From NCBI GenBank assembly GCA_030017815.1, contig JASEGX010000053.1, positions 1-12,593 on the forward strand: a stretch of 12,593 nucleotides of DNA, written 5' to 3'. Below the pieces are notes generated by a model, which was given only the letters and a program-made list of their open reading frames with translations, searched no databases and was not told the DNA's origin. Shown piece after piece: positions 4,825 through 12,039 of this stretch; within the stretch, counting starts at the first letter, position 1, and every line of letters begins with the position of its first letter. A program made the translations under genes and the position numbers. The DNA is from Thermodesulfobacteriota bacterium. Its GTDB lineage: Bacteria; Desulfobacterota; QYQD01.

Positions 4825-6768
4825 ATGAAATTACTTACCCTGCCTCTGCACAATTTTATGGGAATCCGAGACTTTACCCTGGATACCCGGGGCGGTAAGA
4901 ATGTTTCGATTTATGCGGATAACGGCGGCGGCAAAACGACCCTCTTTTCCGCTTTCAACTGGCTCCTGTTCGGCAAAGACAGCCTCAACCGCTCCGACTT
5001 CGACATCAAGACCCTGGACGCCGATAACCGGCCCCTGCCCGGACTTGACCACAGCGTTGAGGCGGTGCTGGACTTAGATGGCCCAAAACTGACCCTAAAA
5101 AAAATCTACAAAGAAGTCTGGACAAAGAAGCGCGGGAGCGCGACGGCGGAATTTACCGGCCACACCGTTGACTATTTCGTGGACGGGGTGCCGACGCCGA
5201 AAAAGGAATACGACAAGGTAATTGCAGACATCGCAGACGAGGCCACGTTTAGACTCCTGACGAACCCCCGCTATTTTAACGACCACCTGCACTGGCAAAA
5301 GCGCCGGGAGATACTGCTTACAGTGTGCGGTGATGTGACCGACGCCGATGTCATCGCCAGTAGCCGCGACCTGTCCGCGCTGCCGGGGATCCTGGGCGAC
5401 CGGCCCATGGATAAGCACCGGGATTATATCAAGGCGCAGCTGTCCGCTATCAACAAGGAACTGCAGCAGATCCCCGTAAGAATCGACGAGGCGAACCGCG
5501 CCCTGCCGGACTTAACCGGGCTAAGCAGAACCGCCTTTGAGAATGAGCTTCATGTCCTGGCCACCTTAAAGCAAGGCAAGGAGCAGGAGCGGCTGCGGCT
5601 GGAATCCGGCGGGGAGGTGGCGGAGAAAAGGAAGCGGCTGGCTGAAGTTGAGGGGGAATTGCTGGGGGCAAAGAACAAACTGCGGGCCGACTTTGATGCG
5701 GAAGTATCGGCGGCCCGGAGCGAGTTACGCAGCATAGAGGATTCAATCGACCGGCTGGATGCCCAGTTTATCACCCCAAAATCACGGGCGATCTCCGGTA
5801 ACGCCCGAGAGATTGAGCGGCTGGATGGCGAACTTAAAAGCCTGCGGGCAAATTGGCAAGAAGTGAACGACCGGGTATTCGACCAGGACGATAAATGCCC
5901 AACCTGCGGACAAGATGTGCCGCCAGAACAGACGGAGGAAGCGCGGGCGGCATTTAATCAGCGAAAATCCGACAGGTTGGAATCCATCGACAAAAGCGGA
6001 AGGTCAATGAAAGCCGAAATCGACCGCCTGCGCCAGCACAACGAGGAATTACGCGCCGAGATTGAGCAGGCGGAGGCGGAATCACGGGAGCTTGTCATGA
6101 AGCGCGATGCCTGCCAGGCCCGGGTTGATGACATCCAAGATCAAGCCCAGGACATCGAGCAAGCCCCCGCCTACCAGGACATGCTCGAAGGCAAGCAGCT
6201 ACTCCTTGACGCCATCGCCGCACTTGAGCAGGATAGCGGCCCGGCGCTGGAAGCGGCCCTGGTTGAGCTAACCGAACTCGAAGAAAAGATGGCCACCGCC
6301 CGCTTGCAGCTCCAAAAATTCACCGACCACGCCCGCGGCCAGGAGCGCATCCAGGAACTCCGGGGTGAGCAGAAATCACTTGCCGCCGAATACGAGCAGC
6401 TGGAGAAGGAGTTGAACCTCTGCGACGAATTTACCCGCGCCAAAGTCCGGCTGCTGGACGAGAAGATCAACTCCCGCTTTCTGCAGGCCCGGTTCAAGAT
6501 GTTTGAGGAGCAGGTCAATGGCGGCCTGGCTGAGTGCTGTGAGACGTTAGGCGGCGGCGTGCCGTGGTCGAGCGGGCTGAATAATGGGGCGCAAATCCAG
6601 ATCGGGCTTGATATAATTTCAACCCTTTCGGATCATTATGGAATGAGACCCTGCGTCTGGATCGATAATTCTGAATCCGTAACCAGCTTGCCGGAAATGG
6701 AGAATCAACTGATTCGCCTGGTGGTGTCTGAAAAGGACAAAAAATTAAGGGTGGAGGTGGAAGCGTGA
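4825..6768 (+). CDS. Rad50/SbcC-like AAA ATPase with coiled coil and zinc hook
   Basis: The 647-residue protein has an N-terminal ABC-type ATPase lobe with Walker A ADNGGGKTT (31-39) and the start LPLHNFMGIRDFTLDT typical of RecF/Rad50/SbcC. A long charged coiled coil spans roughly 190-560, interrupted at its tip by a Rad50-type zinc hook CPTC (358-361). The C-terminal lobe has VWIDNSESV (612-619) in the Walker B position, with Asn after Asp as in other phage ATPases of this group; a standard ABC signature is not obvious. It is shorter than bacterial SbcC (about 1000 residues). No Mre11/SbcD nuclease is nearby; RecT and an MBL-fold hydrolase follow, suggesting end processing and annealing. 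It is coupled to the next gene by a GTGA overlap. Confidence 0.9.
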   Translation: MKLLTLPLHNFMGIRDFTLDTRGGKNVSIYADNGGGKTTLFSAFNWLLFGKDSLNRSDFDIKTLDADNRPLPGLDHSVEAVLDLDGPKLTLKKIYKEVWTKKRGSATAEFTGHTVDYFVDGVPTPKKEYDKVIADIADEATFRLLTNPRYFNDHLHWQKRREILLTVCGDVTDADVIASSRDLSALPGILGDRPMDKHRDYIKAQLSAINKELQQIPVRIDEANRALPDLTGLSRTAFENELHVLATLKQGKEQERLRLESGGEVAEKRKRLAEVEGELLGAKNKLRADFDAEVSAARSELRSIEDSIDRLDAQFITPKSRAISGNAREIERLDGELKSLRANWQEVNDRVFDQDDKCPTCGQDVPPEQTEEARAAFNQRKSDRLESIDKSGRSMKAEIDRLRQHNEELRAEIEQAEAESRELVMKRDACQARVDDIQDQAQDIEQAPAYQDMLEGKQLLLDAIAALEQDSGPALEAALVELTELEEKMATARLQLQKFTDHARGQERIQELRGEQKSLAAEYEQLEKELNLCDEFTRAKVRLLDEKINSRFLQARFKMFEEQVNGGLAECCETLGGGVPWSSGLNNGAQIQIGLDIISTLSDHYGMRPCVWIDNSESVTSLPEMENQLIRLVVSEKDKKLRVEVEA

Positions 6769-7100
6769 AATACACACATACAGAGTGGCTCTCAGAGCTA
6801 AAAGAACGTTTCGGAGATGACCTTACAAAATGGGCCTTTGTATGCCCGGCTTGTGGAAAGGTTTCGACCGTCCAGGAATTCAAAGACGCCGGAGCAGATC
6901 CCAATGACGCTTACCAGACTTGCATTGGCAGACATACTGGCAAGGGATCGCCAACCAAGAACAGCAAGGAAGGATGCAACTGGGCCGCTTTCGGCCTGTA
7001 CGGCGGGGATGTGATTGTTACTGAGGATAAAAAGGAAGTCCCGGTATTTTCTATGGCTGATCCGGCCGCATTAGGAAACAATGAGGAGGATGAAAATTAA
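6765..7100 (+). CDS. VVA0879-like zinc-binding phage protein
   Basis: This 111-residue protein has the pattern WAFVCPACG (C27, C30), then DAYQTCIGRHTG (C53) and GCNWAAFGLYG (C71). Four cysteines could hold one zinc ion. It resembles the VVA0879 family, found in phages next to recombination genes; its function is unknown. The start is a GTG overlapping the ATPase stop (GTGA), preceded by GGGTGGAGG. It ends 1 nt into recT (TAATG). Fixed placement between the ATPase and RecT hints at a part in the same process. The last 15 residues are acidic. Confidence 0.78.
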   Translation: MKYTHTEWLSELKERFGDDLTKWAFVCPACGKVSTVQEFKDAGADPNDAYQTCIGRHTGKGSPTKNSKEGCNWAAFGLYGGDVIVTEDKKEVPVFSMADPAALGNNEEDEN

Positions 7101-8191
7101 TGACTGCCCAAACCAAAAAGCAAGAGAACCCGACCACGGAAGTCGCAAAACAACAGGAGCCCATGTCCGTCCGCTTTATGAACATGGTGGTAAAAGAATT
7201 TACTTCCGGCGTCGGCGAGGTAGCGCTGACAAACTTCCAGAAGCGCCTGGCTCAAAACTATTTCATCGCCACAAACCAGGCTCTGTCCAAAGCCGAGGCC
7301 AAGCGCCAGGCAAAGACCAAAAACAAGGACCCTCTGCCGATCGTGTGGGCCAACGTCAACATGGAGCAGCTTGCATTGGATGTGGTAGCAGCTGCCCGCG
7401 TCGGCCTCGACCCCGCGCAGAAGAATCACATTAGCATGGTGCCTTATAAAAACAACAACACGAATAAATACGACATCGGCTTTATCGACGGCTACCGGGG
7501 CATCGAAATGAAAGCCTGCAAGTATGGCCTGGACGTGCCCAGCAGCGTAACCGTTGAATTGGTCTATGCCAACGACCATTTCAAGCCGATTAAAAAAGAC
7601 ACAAAGAACCGGGTTGAATCCTACGAATTTGACATCCCGAACCCTTTCGACCGGGGCGAAATCGTGGGCGGGTTTTACTACCACGCCTACAACGAGAACC
7701 CCACGAAAAATAAGCTGGTGATGATGACACTGAAGGAAATCCTGAAGCGGAAACCCACGTATGCCTCAACTGACTTTTGGGGCGGGGAAAAAGACGAGTG
7801 GGTATATGACGAAAAGACCAGCAAGAACAAAAAGACCGGCAACAAGATCCAGGTCGATGGCTGGTTTGAAAAGATGTGTCTGAAAACCGTGTTTCGCGCC
7901 GCCTTCGGTGACATCACCATCGACAGCCAAAAGATCGATGATGATTACCTGCGCCTGAAGCAGATGGAAAGCTCATTCGCTGAGCAGGAGATCCAAGATG
8001 AAATCGACGCGGAAGCCAACGGTGAGTATATCGACGTAGACAGCGTGGAAGTGGTCCAGGACGCCGAAACTGAAACAGTCAAAAATGAGCAAAAACAGGC
8101 CGAAAATGCCCCCGAAAATAACAAAAATGATGCAAAAACCGAAAAAAGCGAATCCAGCCAGCAGACAATGGGAGGGGGCCCTAACTGGTAA
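7100..8191 (+). CDS. recT: RecT-family single-strand annealing protein
   Basis: RecT binds single-stranded DNA and anneals complementary strands in phage recombination. The 363-residue protein shows the family core: LTNFQKRLAQNYF near residue 45, LDVVAAARVGLDPAQKNH, SMVPYKNN, GFIDGYRGIEMKACKYG, and KMCLKTVFRAAFGDIT. Residues ~300-363 are a polar, acidic, Asn/Lys/Gln-rich tail ending in MGGGPNW, probably disordered, and may contact partner proteins. GAGGAGGA precedes the ATG, which overlaps the stop of the previous gene by 1 nt, as does its stop with the next gene. The usual partner exonuclease RecE is absent; the MBL-fold gene behind it may fill that place. Confidence 0.95.
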   Translation: MTAQTKKQENPTTEVAKQQEPMSVRFMNMVVKEFTSGVGEVALTNFQKRLAQNYFIATNQALSKAEAKRQAKTKNKDPLPIVWANVNMEQLALDVVAAARVGLDPAQKNHISMVPYKNNNTNKYDIGFIDGYRGIEMKACKYGLDVPSSVTVELVYANDHFKPIKKDTKNRVESYEFDIPNPFDRGEIVGGFYYHAYNENPTKNKLVMMTLKEILKRKPTYASTDFWGGEKDEWVYDEKTSKNKKTGNKIQVDGWFEKMCLKTVFRAAFGDITIDSQKIDDDYLRLKQMESSFAEQEIQDEIDAEANGEYIDVDSVEVVQDAETETVKNEQKQAENAPENNKNDAKTEKSESSQQTMGGGPNW

Positions 8192-8916
8192 TGATCGAAA
8201 TCAAGGCCCTGGCCAGCAGTTCAAGCGGTAATTGTTACCACGTAACGGACGGAATGACGCCTCTCTTAATCGAGGTGGGGGTCTCTTTTCGTGAAATCCA
8301 GCGCGGTATCAACTTTACCGTGACGGGCCTGGCCGGGGCTTTGATCACACATGAGCATGGGGATCATTCTAAGGCGGCAAGGGATATTATGTTTGCTGGC
8401 GTAGACGCCTATGCTTCCTGGGGAACATTTAATGCGTTGCACCTTGGTGGTCACAGATCAAATATTGTTCAATCATTGCAACAATTTACCGTCGGATCCT
8501 GGACCATCCTGCCCTTTGAATCCATCCACGACGCCGCCGAGCCGCTTAATTTCCTTCTGGCGTCCGGGGATGAAAAGCTGGTTTACCTGACGGATACCGC
8601 TTACTGCCCGTATCGCTTTAAGGGGTTGACCCACGTCATGATTGAGTGCAATTATGCCCTGGACATCTTAAACCGCAACGTCGAGAGCGGGGCGGTGCCG
8701 GCGGCGATGAAGCGGCGGATCATGAAAAGCCATATGAGCATCGACACGGCGAAGGGGTTTTTACAGGCTAATAATTTGACCCGGGTGCGGGAGGTATGGC
8801 TGATCCATTTATCAGACGGGAATAGCGATGCGGAAAGGTTTAAAAGAGAAGTGCAGGCGGTGACGGGCAAGCCGGTTATTGTTGCCGAGAAGCGCGTCAC
8901 CGGCACCATAGCATAG
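8191..8916 (+). CDS. MBL-fold metallo-hydrolase, probable phage nuclease
   Basis: This 241-residue protein belongs to the metallo-beta-lactamase fold, close to YycJ/WalJ-like proteins. It starts with the typical ALASSSSGNCYHV segment and carries the metal motif THEHGDH (H54, H56, D58, H59). Further likely ligands are H113 (SIHDAAEP), D135 (YLTDTAY) and H206 (LIHLSDGN). Genes of this type often follow recT in Firmicutes phages and are thought to act as DNA exonucleases supplying single strands for annealing; that role is inferred from context. The early motif reads LLIEVG rather than the usual LIDxG. Its ATG overlaps the recT stop (TAATG). Confidence 0.88.
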   Translation: MIEIKALASSSSGNCYHVTDGMTPLLIEVGVSFREIQRGINFTVTGLAGALITHEHGDHSKAARDIMFAGVDAYASWGTFNALHLGGHRSNIVQSLQQFTVGSWTILPFESIHDAAEPLNFLLASGDEKLVYLTDTAYCPYRFKGLTHVMIECNYALDILNRNVESGAVPAAMKRRIMKSHMSIDTAKGFLQANNLTRVREVWLIHLSDGNSDAERFKREVQAVTGKPVIVAEKRVTGTIA

Positions 8917-8936
8917 CCAAATTGAGAGGAGATGGA

Positions 8937-9161
8937 ATGATGTCTTTAATTATCGAGCCTGGCGTTCAGATTGAGATCCAATGCCTTAAATGCAAGAAGG
9001 GTTACACCCTTACCGGCAACGCGAGCGGTCTATACCGGTGGAACCAGCGGGAGGGGCTTGTTCAGAAGATTTTTCCTTACCTGACGGCGGATGAAAGGGA
9101 ACTGCTTGTGTCGCAGATATGCGGCCCCTGCTTTGTCAAGATATTTTCGGGGGGCGAATAG
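8937..9161 (+). CDS. Small conserved zinc-finger-like phage protein (74 aa)
   Basis: Two CxxC pairs, C16-C19 (CLKC) and C62-C65 (CGPC), bracket a helical segment with LTADERELLVSQICGPCF. That pattern is common in small phage and plasmid proteins of unknown role and suggests a zinc ribbon. GAGAGGAG lies upstream of tandem ATG codons at 8937 and 8940; the first is used here. A TTG at 8922 would extend the frame through the ribosome binding site and is unlikely. Confidence 0.7.
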   Translation: MMSLIIEPGVQIEIQCLKCKKGYTLTGNASGLYRWNQREGLVQKIFPYLTADERELLVSQICGPCFVKIFSGGE

Positions 9162-9163
9162 CC

Positions 9164-9292
9164 ATGCACACCCCACCCCCCGAAGTAATCCAGCAATTCA
9201 CCGCCATCGCCGCGGTTATCCTCTTTGTCGGTGCCGTGGCGGCGGGGAAGGGGTTTTATCTTGAACTGAAACGGAGGGAGAAAAATGCGTAA
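9164..9292 (+). CDS. Small single-span membrane protein (42 aa)
   Basis: The protein starts MHTPPPEVIQQF and has one hydrophobic helix (TAIAAVILFVGAVAAG, about 13-28) followed by a basic tail (LKRREKNA). It begins 2 nt after the preceding stop with GGGGGG upstream and overlaps the next gene by 8 nt, filling what would otherwise be a gap. Likely orientation is N-out by the positive-inside rule. Function is unknown, and its short length leaves some doubt that it is expressed. Confidence 0.55.
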   Translation: MHTPPPEVIQQFTAIAAVILFVGAVAAGKGFYLELKRREKNA

Positions 9293-9953
9293 TGCCAAGC
9301 AAGACCTGGCCCGGCTTGACGAGATTGACTGTTCTGTAGCGACGATTAAAAATATCTACGTCGCGTCATCTTGGAGAAACCAAATCCAGCAGGAAGTGGT
9401 TAAGGATCTCCGCGCAGCCGGATTCGAGGTTTATGACTTTAAAAATCCAGCTGAAGGAAATAACGGCTTCAAGTGGTCGGACATCGACCCTGATTGGCAA
9501 AACTGGACGCCTGAACAATTTAGGGAAAGCCTGCGGCATCCCATAGCGGCAAGAGGCTTTAATCTTGATATGGACGCCCTGCGCTGGTGTGATGCCTGCG
9601 TGCTGGTTATGCCATGCGGTAGGAGCGCACACCTTGAGGCCGGTTATGCTATTGGGGCCGGGAAGCCGACGGCAATCCTGCTATCGGACGGAGAACCAGA
9701 ACTGATGTATAGGATGGCGCCAAGCATCTGCCTGAGCATTGAAGAGGTTATTAACTTCTTGAGGGTGACATGGCGCCCCACCCCACCCGTCAAGGAATCC
9801 TTGACAGTTGACCCCTCCACCCTCGCCGCACACATCCCTTGCCCGGCAGACATCCTGCCTGATTCCGTGTTCAGCTGCGATGACATCACGAACTGCCACG
9901 GGCGAGAGGGGATAACGGCCTGCTGGCGGCGGTTGCTGGGGGTGGAGAGATGA
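9285..9953 (+). CDS. Nucleoside 2-deoxyribosyltransferase-like protein
   Basis: Residues ~22-160 form a Rossmann-like domain of the nucleoside 2-deoxyribosyltransferase superfamily. It has KNIYVASSWRN at the start, a central WCDACVLVMPCGRSAHLEAGYAIGAGKPT segment, and E118 in the position of the catalytic glutamate. Such enzymes move deoxyribose between bases, and relatives cleave other N-glycosidic bonds; the substrate cannot be told from sequence. Residues ~165-222 form an added C-terminal part with C186, C198, C204 and C213 (NCHGREGITACWRRLL), possibly zinc-binding. ACGGAGGGAG precedes the ATG. It overlaps the next gene by 4 nt. Roles could include nucleotide salvage or base modification, or interference with host nucleotide signals. 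Confidence 0.75.
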   Translation: MRNAKQDLARLDEIDCSVATIKNIYVASSWRNQIQQEVVKDLRAAGFEVYDFKNPAEGNNGFKWSDIDPDWQNWTPEQFRESLRHPIAARGFNLDMDALRWCDACVLVMPCGRSAHLEAGYAIGAGKPTAILLSDGEPELMYRMAPSICLSIEEVINFLRVTWRPTPPVKESLTVDPSTLAAHIPCPADILPDSVFSCDDITNCHGREGITACWRRLLGVER

Positions 9954-10249
9954 AACCGTTAACCGTCTATGAGTGCGAATGGTGCAAGAAGTTATTCAGG
10001 ACACCAGACCGGCACCAGTGCAAGAAGAATCCCGCGCTAAAAAACTGCTTTAGCTGTAAACACCTGCGGGGTTGGGATGAATACAAGCCAGAGCCGCCTG
10101 CCCCTGATTGCGCTGCCGGGTGTTGCGAGGACTGGGACATTGACAATATCAAGTGGCGGAACTACGACATGCAGTGTGAGGGTTGGGAAGAGGGGAAATA
10201 CGACTGGATGGACCCAAACGGCGACCGGCGGATCAGGGTGATTGATTGA
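9950..10249 (+). CDS. Cysteine-rich zinc-ribbon-like phage protein (99 aa)
   Basis: The N-terminus has YECEWCKKLF (C9, C12) with H22 and C24, then NCFSCKHLRGW (C33, C36), and further cysteines at 54, 58, 59 and 76 (CEGW). The arrangement suggests two small zinc sites. It is translationally coupled to the deoxyribosyltransferase-like gene by an ATGA overlap, so the two may act together. It resembles short hypothetical phage proteins; no function is known. Confidence 0.68.
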   Translation: MKPLTVYECEWCKKLFRTPDRHQCKKNPALKNCFSCKHLRGWDEYKPEPPAPDCAAGCCEDWDIDNIKWRNYDMQCEGWEEGKYDWMDPNGDRRIRVID

Positions 10250-10259
10250 TAGATGTTAG

Positions 10260-10279
10260 CCGGGAATAAAAATACCCGG
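10260..10279. repeat. Small hairpin upstream of the replication initiator
   Basis: CCGGG (10260-10264) pairs with CCCGG (10275-10279) around an A-rich 10-nt loop. It ends just where the ribosome binding site GGAAGGAG (10278-10285) of the initiator gene begins, so folding could affect translation. There is no T-tract, so it is not a normal terminator. Confidence 0.4.
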
Positions 10280-10296
10280 AAGGAGTTGAAATCAGT

Positions 10297-11088
10297 TTGA
10301 GCCGGTATGTGAATATTGCGACCCGAATATGGCACGATGAAAAATTCAGGGAGCTGCCCGATGATGCGAAGATGCTTTTCTTGTGCCTCTTGACATCGCC
10401 CCATGGCAATATGTGCGGCATCTTTTACCTGCCGCCACTGTATGCCTGCCATGATCTACGCTGGACGGAGAAGAGATACCAGGCGGCCATCGAGCAGTTG
10501 AAAACCCGGAAGATTGTAGCGGTGGACGGGGATATAATCCTCATTAAAAACTTCCTGCGCTACAACCCGATCAAGGGGCCGAAACAGGCGGTAGGTGCGG
10601 CCAACCGTTTAAAAGAGGTTCCCGCCACCCGATTGATAGAGTGTTTTCTGGACATTTTAGAGCGATATACCACAGAGGATGACTATCAAAAGTTTATCAA
10701 TACCTATGACATACCCTATCAATACCCTATCGATACCCCACCGATTCCAGAATCAGTAACAGATACAGAATCAGTAACAGAATCAGATCCAGAAACAGAC
10801 ACAGAGCGGAAAACGCCCAAACAGTCAAAAGTGAAATACGCCGACTTTGTAAAAATGACCCCCGAAGAACACCAAAAACTAATTGACCAATTCGGCCCTA
10901 TCCCCACCACTAAAATGATTGAAATTTTAGACAACTATAAAGGGGCATCGGGCAAGACCTACAAAAGCGACTACCGGGCGATCTTAACCTGGGTAGTCAA
11001 CAGATGGAGGGAAGATAATGGACACCATCAAGGCAACTGTTCTCAAGATAGCGGACAAGGCACGGAACTCATCTACAAATACGACTGA
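10297..11088 (+). CDS. Phage replication initiator / replisome organiser
   Basis: Residues 1-105 form a winged-helix domain typical of Firmicutes phage initiators (RYVNIATRIWHDEKFRELP, MCGIFYLPPLYACHDLRW, LIKNFLRYNPIKGPKQ). Residues ~180-240 are the conserved C-terminal domain (YADFVKMTPEEHQKLIDQFG, SDYRAILTWVVNRW), likely to contact the helicase loader encoded next. The acidic, low-complexity linker (~138-171) is encoded by tandem DNA repeats that look like the replication origin. The start is probably TTG at 10297, 11 nt after GGAAGGAG. The last 24 codons overlap the loader gene by 71 nt. The layout parallels lambda O-P. Confidence 0.88.
   Translation: MSRYVNIATRIWHDEKFRELPDDAKMLFLCLLTSPHGNMCGIFYLPPLYACHDLRWTEKRYQAAIEQLKTRKIVAVDGDIILIKNFLRYNPIKGPKQAVGAANRLKEVPATRLIECFLDILERYTTEDDYQKFINTYDIPYQYPIDTPPIPESVTDTESVTESDPETDTERKTPKQSKVKYADFVKMTPEEHQKLIDQFGPIPTTKMIEILDNYKGASGKTYKSDYRAILTWVVNRWREDNGHHQGNCSQDSGQGTELIYKYD
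10694..10808. other. Putative replication origin: 11-bp iterons and AG-rich hexamers
   Basis: Five 11-bp units lie head to tail at 10694-10748: TTATCAATACC, TATGACATACC, CTATCAATACC, CTATCGATACC and CCACCGATTCC. Ten hexamers follow directly at 10749-10808, nine of the form AGNNNC, with an 18-bp higher-order repeat (AGAATCAGTAAC at 10749 and 10767). The 11-bp period does not keep the codon frame, so it is not explained by protein repeats. The position inside the initiator gene, between its two domains, matches origins of lambda-like phages. Origin function is inferred. Confidence 0.7.
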
Positions 11089-11758
11089 CTGTCCCACCTG
11101 CCGCGACACCGGCCACATCGAAACAACCGGCGGCTGGGCAGAGTGCGCCTGCAACCTGCGGAAGCGGGAAGCGGGGAGAATTGAGCAGCTATTCGCATCA
11201 GCCAAAATCCCGGTCCGATACCGGGATAAGACCCTGGATAACTTCGACATTCCATGGCAGCCAGTGGCGCATAAAATCGCCGTGGAATATGTAAAGACCT
11301 GGCCGAAAGAGCAGGGCGAATCCCTCTTCTTTGTCGGCCCCGTCGGAACCGGCAAAAGCCACCTGGCCCGCGCAATACTGTCCACCATGATCCGGCGCCA
11401 CGGTATCAGCGGCCTGGCCGCCACCGTGCCGAACCTGATGGATGACCTCCGGCCCGGCGATGAGGACAAGGGGGAGCAGATTGAGCTATTGAAGCGGGTG
11501 CCGCTTTTAGTCCTTGACGATCTGGGCGCACAGAAAACAACCCCATGGGTGACAGAGCGGCTGTTTGTGATCATCAATGCCCGGTATGACGATCTACTGC
11601 CGACGGTGATTACGTCGAACGCATACTTGGAGGACTTGCGGAAAATACCCGGCTGGGATCGCCTTGTTGACCGCATCGTGGAGATGGCGCGGGCGGTAAG
11701 GATGGACGGCAAGAGCTACCGGGTGGTGGGAAAATTGACTGGAAAGGAAGTGCAATAA
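11018..11758 (+). CDS. dnaC: DnaC/IstB-like helicase-loader ATPase
   Basis: This AAA+ protein of 246 residues would load the replicative helicase at the phage origin together with the initiator encoded before it. Walker A is GPVGTGKSH (107-115) and Walker B is LLVLDDLG (D167, D168). A sensor-1-like TVITSNAYLEDL segment follows, and an arginine-rich RLVDRIVEMARAVRM stretch near the end. The N-terminus carries CPTCRDTG (C25, C28) and CAC (C43, C45), a zinc-binding element frequent in Firmicutes loaders of this type. GGAGGG lies 6 nt before the ATG, supporting the start despite the 71-nt overlap with the initiator. It is coupled to the next gene (TAATG). Confidence 0.93.
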   Translation: MDTIKATVLKIADKARNSSTNTTDCPTCRDTGHIETTGGWAECACNLRKREAGRIEQLFASAKIPVRYRDKTLDNFDIPWQPVAHKIAVEYVKTWPKEQGESLFFVGPVGTGKSHLARAILSTMIRRHGISGLAATVPNLMDDLRPGDEDKGEQIELLKRVPLLVLDDLGAQKTTPWVTERLFVIINARYDDLLPTVITSNAYLEDLRKIPGWDRLVDRIVEMARAVRMDGKSYRVVGKLTGKEVQ

Positions 11759-12039
11759 TGTCAATGCCCGTATTAATCCGAGAGGGAGAAGTTAAGACCC
11801 GCAAAGATCACCGCTGTTTCGGGTGTGGAGAGAAAATACCAGTGGGAACCGAGGTTTACTCCAGCACATGCACGGGTGACGGGTGCATCTATACCCTTTA
11901 CCTCTGCACCGAGTGCCGGGAATTTATGACCGACTACCCCGATCTGTGTGAAGATTACGACGGCATTATATGGGAGGGCCGGATCGGGGAGGCGCGGCAG
12001 GAGTTTGAGGCGGACATGGCTGGAAAGGAAGTGGAATAG
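11758..12039 (+). CDS. Small zinc-binding phage protein (93 aa)
   Basis: The N-terminus has the phage pattern KDHRCFGCGEKIPVG (C20, C23), followed by C38, C43 and CTEC (C50, C53), enough for one or two zinc sites. The C-terminal half is acidic with a predicted helix (GRIGEARQEFEADM). Its ATG overlaps the stop of the helicase loader by 1 nt. Proteins with this opening are frequent in phage early regions and have no known function. Confidence 0.72.
   Translation: MSMPVLIREGEVKTRKDHRCFGCGEKIPVGTEVYSSTCTGDGCIYTLYLCTECREFMTDYPDLCEDYDGIIWEGRIGEARQEFEADMAGKEVE

Noticed and set aside
7097..7684. 195-codon minus-strand frame opposite recT
   Set aside because: RecT on the plus strand is clearly real; the antisense frame is a by-product of its codon use.
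10749..10808. CRISPR-like repeat array
   Set aside because: The repeats are 6 and 18 bp without unique spacers and lie in frame within a coding region.
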